Of a DNA stretch of 64,000 nt, positions 1 to 8,412 are shown piece by piece. Within the stretch, counting starts at the first letter, position 1. Each line of letters starts with the position of its first letter. Origin of the DNA: Talpa occidentalis (lineage: Eukaryota; Chordata; Mammalia; Eulipotyphla; Talpidae); contig NW_023602073.1 of the NCBI RefSeq assembly GCF_014898055.3, forward strand, positions 87,400,678 through 87,464,677. Reading direction: 5' to 3'. Made by a program: the position numbers and the translations under genes. The notes below the pieces were generated by a model. It was not told the DNA's origin. It worked only from the letters and a program-made list of their open reading frames with translations, and did no database searches.

Positions 1-1200
1 TGAGGATGTTTTTGCTATTGCTATAGTCAAAGGACCCCAGAATCAACAAATCCTACCACACACCACAGTTATCCATCCTGACAGGTTACTGAAGGAGCCA
101 GCGTTAGAGAGAAGATTAATTAGGAGTTAAACTCCAATAGCAAGTGTTCCTTTCAGGACCTAGGGGATGCCTTATCAGCTCTCACCTGACAAATGCAACC
201 ATAAAAACCACAAAAGCACCCCTCCAAAGATACTCCATCTCCCTCCACTTTCTTCCTCCCTGTCCCACAAGTCATAGTTGAGTCTTTGAGTCTTAGATGT
301 CACCACTTCCAACCAGCTGTATGAAAGAGATTCCATCTGCAAGATTTGTCACAACCTATTCCAGGAAAAAAACGCTGGGCTAGTTTAGCACATGTGCTTC
401 ATGATGGGAAGTGGAGGTGGGAGAGCAAATTGACTCTGCTTCTTCCCTCTGATTATTCTAGCCAAATAGAAGTACTATTCAGAAAGAATGATTATGATTT
501 TAACTACAGCACTATTCACAGTGGCTTGACTGTCACTCTCAGTGGCCCCATCCATGTGCTGGAATCCAAGCAAGCAAGCAACCTGCTGTCTAACTTCAGT
601 GCCTGTAGGTAGATTAGGCAGGAATGAATGGCAGTTGTATTTTCTAAACTACAAATTGGGATATATTATGTGACAAAGAATATGTTTGGTCTTTCTAGTT
701 TCAAGTGGGAGTTTAGGGAGATAGAGACTGAAAAGTTGAAGGTTCAGGGTACATCTGGGAAGAATATAAGAAATGTATATTATTTAAGGGTAATCTGGGA
801 ATTAAGAATTCAGAGGTGGTTGTAAAAGAATAAAAGATACATAGCTAGTGTACTGAAGAAACTTAACATCTAAATCAGAATATATGACAAATTCATAAAA
901 CATTTGGGGGATAGTTTCAAAAACATGCAAAGTACTAGAATTTTAGATATCTAATTCCAAAAAAGGAGGGATAACCAAAAGAATAACATTATTCAGGGAC
1001 ATTTTTATGGGGAAATACGGTTTTGCACTTGAGACTGGAGGATGGGAAGAAGTAAATTTATGTGGTAGAGAATAAAATTTATTTTAGCTCAAATGAAGAA
1101 TTTGGATGTGAAGATAAAAAGGCTTGTGAAGATGAAAACAAGCTGCTCTGTTGCAATGTGGGTACCAAGAAGGTTGATTAGGGGGAAGAGCAGCATAGGT
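1..1200. other. Non-coding stretch, nothing recognised
   Basis: I see no repeat family I can name and no gene. A reading frame at 346-612 (+, 88 codons) begins at TTG rather than ATG, has no recognisable domain and no splice or start context, so I treat it as chance. The AT-rich composition and frequent stops resemble the rest of the window. Confidence 0.5.
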
Positions 1201-1423
1201 AGGTGAGGTCAGCACGACACTATGTTGGGTTCAGAGAGTGGGACCCTTGGCTTAACTCTGGGAAAAGTTTCACCAGAGCTCCCCTTTCAGCAGCAGTAGC
1301 AAGTTTCCCAGGCAAGTTTCTCCATGAAACAGAGGTGTTAGTTAAATCCACAAGGGCAGGCTTATTATAAAAGGTAGGGAAGAATAAAGGACACTTGTAC
1401 AGACAAAAGAGGGCAGAAAGAAC

Positions 1424-2466
1424 TGTTACAGGGCAACCCCAAATGAAACGGGTTGCCTGACTGTGGGTCCTCGCGCGCTTAAAAGGGACTTATTTATACT
1501 CCACTACAGGCACACACAAAAGGTTTATAAAGGGTTTATTTACAAAAGATGGGGAAATGAAGAAATGAGTAACTCAGGGAGAAGGAGAGGGAGATAAACT
1601 TGTGAATGCGTCTTATCAGTTCCGCTGAGCCGGAACCCCAGCATGCTGAGAGCTGCCGAAAAAGCCAGAGACCCCCAAAATCACTTTGTTAGGGGAAAGG
1701 GAGAGGGGTCACCCCAGACCCTGCAAACCTGCCTGCTCTAAATATGTTCTGCCATCTGCCGTATCAACACAAAACATATGAGACTTTAATGGGAAGGAAC
1801 TTTTATACAATTAGGAAGCAAGACAGGAAAGGCAAAGAATCTAGTTTCTAAATCAAGCACCCAAAGTCACCCATCCCCTCGTGGGTAAAAGTCCACCCAA
1901 GCAGGATTGGCCCAGGGCAAGGCCCCAAAGCCTGCCACGAGTCTAAAGCATCTTCCAGTGGGGACCCACAGAACAGGATCAGAAACTACCAGACAAGCCT
2001 GGAAGGAAAAGAGCAAAATCAAAATCGAAAGAAAAATCTCCACTGTCGCCTCCCCACGGGTCTCACCCACATCTGTGTCACCCAGTCCACGACCAAAAGG
2101 CGAGCGCAGCTTCTTCACGTGTCTCTTGGCTCCATGTGCCTCCTCCAGGTCCCCTTCTGGTTCCATCCTGCTTCCTTTCTCAGTCTTCTCTGTAGCTTCT
2201 TCTCTCTCTGCTCAGCTCCACCCTCCTTTTGGGTGGGGCAGGAAACCTGGAACCTTTCCCTTTCCTGGGGACCACCCTGTTACAACATGTCTGGTTACAA
2301 CCAAACCTGGCTGCTTAACTCCACCCTCAGTTCCCATCACCTTGGTGGTGATGACATTATGGGGTTTGTAGTTCTTGGTGTCTAGGATCTCTTTCGTCTG
2401 GAGTGGGGATGGGGGTCCATAAAACCTATATGTGGAGTTTGTTCAGGACATCCTTTCCCCTTAACA
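1424..2466 (-). mobile_element. ERV solo LTR, family LTR1, carrying a nested LTR2
   Basis: It starts TGTTACAGGG and ends CCTTAACA, so it has the TG...CA ends of a retroviral LTR. The flanks are GAAC (1420-1423) and TAAC (2467-2470), a probable 4-bp TSD with one substitution. It is similar along its length to the LTR at 5399-5865, except for a 598-bp insertion at 1687-2284. Without that insertion it is about 441 bp, close to the 467 bp of the other copy. No gag, pol or env is adjacent, so it is a solo LTR. Strand is tentative: AATAAA (minus strand, 1535-1540) and a TATAAATA (1491-1498) both lie on the minus strand, but in an unusual order. Confidence 0.75.
1687..2284 (-). mobile_element. ERV solo LTR, family LTR2, nested in LTR1
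   Basis: It begins TGTTAGGGGA and ends CCTGTTACA. The flanks ACTT (1683-1686) and ACAT (2285-2288) look like a 4-bp TSD with one change. The host LTR1 resumes right after it, and the intact LTR1 at 5399 has no such insert. It matches 6421-7040 over its length (598 against 620 bp). On the minus strand there is TATAAAAG (1800-1807) and the poly(A)-signal variant ATTAAAG (1784-1790), about 100 bp before the LTR end, which supports minus orientation. A minus-strand frame at 1867-2166 (99 codons) is shared in part with the second copy; see findings. Confidence 0.8.
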
Positions 2467-3120
2467 TAACTGCCCCCTGAAAGGGACAGGTTTGCTTCGA
2501 GAGAGACCTGCATAGTCACAGGCGGGCAGCCCTGGGAGGAGAGCTGCCTCTGATTCTTTTCAAAGAGAGGTCAGTAAAGAGAAGCACCCACAGGATCCCA
2601 GGAGGGCAGGGAGAAGGATGGCAAAGAGGAGCATCCACTAGTCACAGATGGACAGAAGGGCTGTTGCCCCTGGCAAGTGCAGAAATTGCACTGATAAAGT
2701 CTTCTTCTTGGGAGGGGCCCCTTCCTTTGTGGAGTTGTTAACTTTTGTTAACCTAATTACTTTAGGGTGTGACTAGGTTGAGTTGTAAGGGTTCCTGATT
2801 CTCCATGATGACCCTCAATCTCCATACCCCCACTCTAGTCTGCGCCTCTGATACTTTCTATAGCAAGTCTGATTTGCTACAGTAGTTAGCTTGCCTAAGG
2901 GCTTTTTCATTTCTACAGCTGGTTTAACGACTATGTTAATCACCTCCCCCCCTTCTCCCCCTAAGCTCCCAGCATTGTGTGAGCCAGGTTTCTGGTCTTG
3001 TGGTGCCACCTTTCCACCTTCTCTTCCCTTAACCTCCATCATACCCATATGGAGAACATATTAGTTAGATATTCTTTTACTCTTAAAATATACCACAAAC
3101 TTAGCCATATAAAATACAAA
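2467..3120 (-). repeat. Dispersed repeat, inverted copy at 7855-8080
   Basis: About 2815-3045, read on the minus strand, resembles 7855-8080 read on the plus strand. Shared landmarks in order are GGCACCACAAGA, CAGAAACCTGG, CACACAATGC, GATTAACATAGTC and a CCTTAGGCA segment. This looks like ERV-internal or LTR-derived material, but I cannot assign a family. A minus-strand frame at 2815-3048 (77 codons) shows no domain I recognise. Confidence 0.5.
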
Positions 3121-3123
3121 TTA

Positions 3124-3398
3124 GGTCCTCCCTGGTGGCTCAGTGGGTTGAGTGCAGCGCTGTGAAGTTGTCTGCAGCCTTCACAGCGCAGGTTCGATTC
3201 CTGCCCGGCAGGGGAGATTCCCACATGGTGGGACAGACCTCTCCTGTCTCACATGCTGCTCCCCTCAGCAGTGTATTTTGGTCCTTCTGCCGGTTCTGCT
3301 CCCTGCTCTGTCTCTGGTGGAATCTCTCACCCTCCTGTGTCTCTGGCCTGTACTCCAGTGCTTGTATAAATAAATAAATCTTTTTTTAAAAAAAAAAG
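3124..3398 (+). mobile_element. tRNA-derived SINE, full length
   Basis: A tRNA-like head (GGTCCTCCCTGGTGGCTCAG) carries an A box, and a B box GGTTCGATTCC lies at about 3190. The family body and the tail TATAAATAAATAAATCTTT follow. The tail runs into the tail of the opposite SINE that starts at 3399. Confidence 0.9.
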
Positions 3399-3681
3399 AT
3401 TTATTTATTTGTTTGTTTGTTTGTTTATACAAGCACTGGGCACAGTCAGAAGCTGGGGAGGGCAAGAGAATTCACCAGAGCCAGAGCGGGGATCAGAGCA
3501 GGCAGAAGGACCGAAGCACACTGGCATACTGCTGAGGGGAGCAGCGGGTGGCAGGAGAGGTCTGCACGCCATGTGGGACCCTCCTCTGGTGGCCGGGGAG
3601 CAGCTGGGGATCGAACCAGCGCTGCAGAGGCTGCGGGCAGCTTCGCAACCCAGCGCTCAACCGCTGTGCCACCGGGGAGGC
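3399..3681 (-). mobile_element. tRNA-derived SINE inserted in the tail of the previous one
   Basis: This is a reverse-orientation copy, with its tail at 3399-3430 including a run of TTTG units, and its head ending at CCGGGGAGGCAC. After it comes AAATAAATAAGTCTTTAG, which resembles the tail motif of the neighbouring SINE. This fits insertion into that A-rich tail with duplication of the tail motif. Confidence 0.9.
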
Positions 3682-5398
3682 ACTAAATAAATAAGTCTTT
3701 AGAAAAAAAATTAAATTATTTGATTAATAAGTCAAAGGAAAGTGTCTATTGTGTATTCGACTCTTAAATACGTATTTCAATCTCAAATAATATAATTAGT
3801 CAGTATCCTTTATTTTGTAGACAGAGGAAAAAGTAACAGTTTACCTCCTTACTGTATAGAAAACAAGAAGATAAATTACAATGAAGCAGAGTTAGAAACA
3901 TAAAGCATTAACTTTTTGATAACCTGCGAATCTGAGATGGAGAATACAGGACATAAAAACTGAAAGTTCTGAATGCCTTTGCAAGCACACTGATACTTAA
4001 TAGTTAGAAACATATTTTTGCTTCAATTTCTCTTTCTCAGCTCTTCTAAATCAGCATGGGCTGAAAGGCTACGAGGTTCTATATGAAATATCTATAAGAG
4101 CCAGAAAGATAAACTAATGTGTGAATCCGATTGAGTGCAAAATAATATGGAGGGAAGTAGCTAGAGAGAGCGTGGTTATGTGCACTGCCTGAAGGAACTG
4201 AAATTCAGTTTTTATAAAAACACCATGTCTGCACAAAAACTTGTGCAATGGCTATATGCAACCTGCAAATGGTCACTTGGCCACCCCTGTCTTAAACCGA
4301 AACCTGACCTTTAAAGATAATACAGCTATACCTGCAGTCCAGCAAAAATATTGCAGAAAACATTGGCTAACTAAAGTCTGTGACCAATCTGAAATCACTT
4401 TATATAAATAAGGTGGAATATCAGTGATATAGGAAATAAACATGCAACTGAATGATTTCATTCTTTTAGGCTTAGTGATCCAGTGATGACAGCTCCACTC
4501 CTGCCAGCCAGCAGCTTTATGAAGACAATGAAATCCACTGCTCTTTCACTCTGCTGCACAGCCACACTCACTCTCACCTCATCCACTCTTCCTCCAGGCT
4601 CTTGAAACCAGGTAATAGAGGCCAATTTACTTGGGAGAACAGGAGAGGTTAAGTAAGGACATTGAAATGATTAAAGCCACAGGGAAAAGTTGGATCTGAG
4701 TATTACATTTCCATACATCTCCTCATCACTGCTTTCAAATACCACTTAGTCTCTCTCTTTTTTTAGGCTGATAGCTTCTTATCACTTGCTAATTGACTGT
4801 GAGTGCCAGTGTGTTTAGTTTCTATTCAAATTGATCCTGCAGAAAGAAAGCAATGAAAGAAATGAGAAAACTAAATGAAAGAATGGAGGCAGAGACTGCT
4901 GCCCTTGGTAGTGTTATAATAACCTAAGAATAGAAGTCTAGAACTTTGTGACTCTGACATGAGAATTGGGGACTAAGCAAATGCAAAGTGGGTGAGAATT
5001 TTTTCTATTGTTATTTGCATTTTGTTTCACATAATGACAAGAAAATTTCAATAGGCATTTACAAACCACTCACCAAATTATGATCGTGGCTTAACATATT
5101 TTTTCCCTTAAAACTTGCAGCTTCTTAAAAAATATATAATGTTTCAGTCCAAACGAGAAAACAACTATGTTTGCCAGGAATTTGGTTTTAAATTTCCATT
5201 TTAAACAATTAGAAAGGTGGTCTAAAAGGTAAGGCAATCCTTTGAATTGAACTAAATATGACAGGTAGAAGAGGATAAAGAGAAGAGACACTTGTTTATA
5301 AATTTTAAATACTATTAGGAAAACTGGTAAGCTGGAAAAATAAAAAAAAAAATAATTAAAGTCAATCAGCTTTCCAGTTAGGGAAAATATAGTAGTTT
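3682..5398. other. Unique AT-rich sequence, no gene seen
   Basis: Short frames such as 5091-5462 (-) are rich in F, I and L, as AT-rich noise would be. I see no domain, no RNA gene and no repeat that I can name confidently. Confidence 0.5.
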
Positions 5399-5865
5399 TG
5401 TTACAGGGCAGCCCCGAGATAAACAGGTTGCCTGACTGTGGGTTCTCAACTGCGCGCTTCAAAAGGGGACTTATTAATACTTAACCGCAGGCATACGCAA
5501 AAGGTTAATAAAAGGCTTATTTACAAGGGAAAGGGGAAATGAGGAAATGTACACCTCAGGGAGAAAAGAGGGAGATAAAGTCTTAAATGTGTCCTACCTG
5601 TTCTGCTGACATGTAATCCCAAATGGCACTGAGAGCTGGCCGCGAGCCAAGGGCCGTGAAGCCAAGAGAGGAGACCCCCAAGGCCCACGTGTTGGGTTTT
5701 TATACTAAACTTGGCTGCTTAACTCCACCCTCAGGTCACAGCAACCTTCCCTTTGGTGGTGATGGGATTTGTCTTTACCAATGTCTTGATGGCTTTGGTC
5801 CGGAGTGGGGGTGGAGTCCACAAAGCTGGTATGGAATTAGCTCAGAACATCCTTTTCCCCTAACA
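5399..5865 (-). mobile_element. ERV solo LTR, family LTR1, intact
   Basis: It begins TGTTACAGGG and ends CCCCTAACA, flanked on both sides by GTTT (5395-5398 and 5866-5869), a perfect 4-bp TSD. It is 467 bp long. It matches the outer parts of 1424-2466 and shows the uninterrupted form of that LTR. The 4-bp TSD fits a class I (gammaretrovirus-like) integrase, but other classes also give 4-6 bp, so the class is an inference. Strand is tentative, as for the other copy. Confidence 0.9.
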
Positions 5866-6032
5866 GTTTGACTTTCACTGCTTTTGAAATATTTTCTACT
5901 TTATCTAATTGTGACTATATATTATGGTCTTAACTTTATAGGCAAGAGAAAGATAGGCCTCCCCAAGATGACAACAGAACAGGCCTGCCCAAGGTATGTC
6001 ACTTCGGCATTTGAATTTTTAGAAATGAGGTC

Positions 6033-6329
6033 AACCCAGGCAATGTCTTTTTTTTTTTTTAAGATTTATTTATTTATACAAACAGTGGGTACAGTCAGAA
6101 GTGTGGGAGGATGAGAGAATTCACCAGAGCCAGAGCGAAGAGCAGAGCAGGCAGACTGATGAAGTACACTGCTGAGGGGAGCAGCAGGCGGCAAGAGAGG
6201 TCTGCGCGCCATGTGGGACCCTCACCCGGTGGCCAGCAATCGAACTGGTGCTGCAGAGGCTGCGGGCAGCTTCGCAACCCAGCGCTCAACCGCTGCGCCA
6301 CGGGGGAGGCCCAACCCAGGCAATGTCTT
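6033..6329 (-). mobile_element. tRNA-derived SINE with perfect 17-bp TSD
   Basis: The element covers about 6050-6312. Its T-rich tail complement is at the left and its head complement (CCACGGGGGAGGCCC) at the right. The flanks AACCCAGGCAATGTCTT occur at 6033-6049 and 6313-6329 without a mismatch. This is the long TSD expected from LINE-1-mediated target-primed integration and suggests a fairly recent insertion. Confidence 0.95.
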
Positions 6330-6420
6330 CAGGCTCAGAGAAACTTTAATCATTCTCTTAACTACCAAGAAAGATTAAAATTGGAGGTCTTACCCAGAAT
6401 TAGGATTATTACACTGAAAT

Positions 6421-7040
6421 TGTTATAGGGCAAGGAGAGGGTTACCTTAGAACCCCCAAACCTGTCTGTTCTAAATAGGTTTTGTCATCAGTCACATCAA
6501 CACAAAACATGTAAGACTTTAATGGAAAGGAACTTAAATATAATGAGTAAACAATATAGAAAAGACAAAGAATACAGTTTTAAAATCAAGTACCCAAAGT
6601 ACTTGATGGGTATCCCCTCATGGGTAAAAGTCCACCCAAACGGGATTGGCCCAGAACAAGACCCCAAAGCCTGCCACAAGTCTAAAGTACCTTTTAGCGA
6701 GGACCCACAGAAAAGGATCAAAAACAACCAGACAAGACTGTGAGGAAAAGAGCAAAATCAAAATCAAGATAAAAGTTGCCATTGTTAACCTCCCCACGGG
6801 TCTCTCACCCACATTTGTTTCAACCAGTCCAGGACCAAAAGGCAAGTGCAGTTTCTTCACATGTCTCTCTGCTCCACATATCCCCTCCCCCTCCAGGTCT
6901 CCTGGCTCTCCATCCTACTTCCTTTCTCTTTTAGTCTCCTGTCCAGCTCTTTTTTTTTTTTTTCTATTCAGTTCCACCCTCCTGAGAGTGGGACAGGAAA
7001 CCTTAAACTTACCCTTTTTTTTGGGCACCACCATCTTACA
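6421..7040 (-). mobile_element. ERV solo LTR, family LTR2
   Basis: It starts TGTTATAGGG and ends ATCTTACA, flanked by AAAT at 6417-6420 and 7041-7044, a perfect 4-bp TSD. It matches the nested copy at 1687-2284, including the splice-acceptor-like site (AG at 6738-6739 on the minus strand). A minus-strand frame at 6618-6860 (80 codons) shares residues such as FRLVAGFG and WVDFYP with the frame in the other copy. No retroviral coding region adjoins it. Confidence 0.9.
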
Positions 7041-7187
7041 AAATTACTAATCAATTAATCTACCTATATGGCAGGACAAACATTTAATTATAGAGTATTT
7101 GGTCTTTGTCACAGGAGTAATCTCCTCATGTGAGTCCCCTTCCTCTCACCTTGAAGCCTCAGCCCTCTATCTTATTCCTTAATGTTC

Positions 7188-7640
7188 ATCAACAGATAAC
7201 TGGATAAATTTGTGGTATATGTATGTGTACACACACACATGTAAAATGAAATACTATGTAGCTACAAAAAGGTGAAATCCTGCCATTTGTAATAACATGG
7301 ATGGAACTAGAGGGTATTATGCTTAGTGAAGTAAGTCAGACAGAGAAAGACAAATACTGTATGATTCTACTCATATGTGGGACAGAAACAAAACAAACAA
7401 ATAAATTAAATAAAACAAAAATGTTCTTTTGGACTATAAAACCAAGTAGTAGTTGCCAGAAGGAAAAGGGAAAGAGAAATGGGTAAATCAGGTAAAAGGG
7501 TCAAATGTATGATGAAGGATGGAATTAGACTTTCAGTGATAAATATAATATACAATATACAGAGACATTGATTCATAATGTCTAAAAACTATATAATGTT
7601 ATAAAGCATTGTTACTTCATTTAAAAAGAAGAATAAAATA
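7188..7640 (+). mobile_element. LINE-1 3' end fragment (older type)
   Basis: The terminal ORF2 part is legible at 7298-7360, where the frame reads MELEGIMLSEVSQTEKDKY, the usual end of mammalian LINE-1 ORF2. It is preceded by degraded sequence for the final ORF2 residues and followed by a 3' UTR with the usual TGTGGGACAGAAACAAA start. It is 5'-truncated and non-functional. The end is approximate. Confidence 0.75.
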
Positions 7641-7854
7641 TGTTGTTCAGGTAAGAATTTTTTGAGGAAGAGTAATTTCATGCAAGGCATGGATGGAAAG
7701 AAAAAGATAGTTTGTAGAGATCTGGGAAAAGACTTTTCCAGATTGAGAGAGTAAGTTATTATATAGGTTTGTTATTGGAAAGGGTTTGGCTTGTTGGAGT
7801 AACAGAAGAAGACAGAGTGGCTGGAACATAATAAATGATGGAGGATAAGGATAG

Positions 7855-8190
7855 AAAAACTAGAAAGGAGGCACCACAAGATCAGAAACCTGGTTCACAC
7901 AATGCCAGGAGCTGGAGGTGGGGGTAAAAGGGATTAACATAGTCATTGACCCAGATATAGAAACCAAGATCCTTAGGCACCAATGCCTAGATTACAAAGC
8001 AAAAGATCCAAGCAGGTATCAGACTGTTGTAGGGGGTGTCTAGAGCTCAGACCCAAAGATAAAGATATGGAGATTGAACCCACTGTAGAATCTCTGGTCC
8101 CTTTCAAATTCTATATAGTTATCCAAAATCAGCAACCAACTGGCTCACAAAGATGAGCACCTCCCCTACCACAAGAAGATGATAAAACCT
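7855..8190 (+). repeat. Dispersed repeat, inverted partner of 2815-3045
   Basis: The order of landmarks matches the minus strand of 2815-3045 (see that entry). It extends with ERV-like non-coding sequence to about 8190. The family is not identified. Confidence 0.45.
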
Positions 8191-8231
8191 AATGCTGGCC
8201 CCAGAAAGGGGCAGCTCTTCCTGCTGGCTTG

Positions 8232-8412
8232 TGTCTATGCAGGAATATAACCCACATGGCGCAGCAGACCTGTCCTGTCTTGACTGCTGCTCCCCTCAGC
8301 AGTGTATTTCAGCTGATCTGCCTGTTCTGCAACCCACTCTGTCTCTGGTGAATCCTCTCACCCCCCACACCTCTGGCCTGTAACCCAGTTCTTATATATA
8401 TAAATAAAATAT
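8232..8412 (+). mobile_element. SINE fragment, head lost
   Basis: The body starts around CCCACATGGCGCAGCAGACC and continues to the tail with TATATATAAATAAAATA. The tRNA-like head is missing or unrecognisable. It belongs to the older body type (CTCTGGCCTGTAACCCAGTTCTT). Confidence 0.8.

Larger units (their letters stand above)
1200..2800. repeat. Older dispersed repeat, split by LTR1
   Basis: The sequence immediately left of the LTR1 insertion (about 1350-1423) and right of it (from 2467) rejoins into one stretch when the LTR is removed. The rejoined stretch resembles 29465-29580: both carry a GGGCAG(G)NTTATTA segment, then GGGCAGAAAGA(A/G)CTG, then CTGAAAGGGACA. It is therefore a dispersed repeat and the oldest layer of the nest. 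It may be an LTR of an old ERV, but I cannot name the family, and its outer limits are approximate. Confidence 0.45.

Noticed and set aside
346..612. 88-codon plus-strand reading frame near the left end
   Set aside because: It begins at TTG, has no domain I recognise and no splice or start context. A frame of this length is expected by chance.
3152..3373. SINE heads as functional tRNA genes
   Set aside because: A and B boxes are present, but there is no cloverleaf with a usable anticodon arm, and the elements continue into the SINE body and tail.
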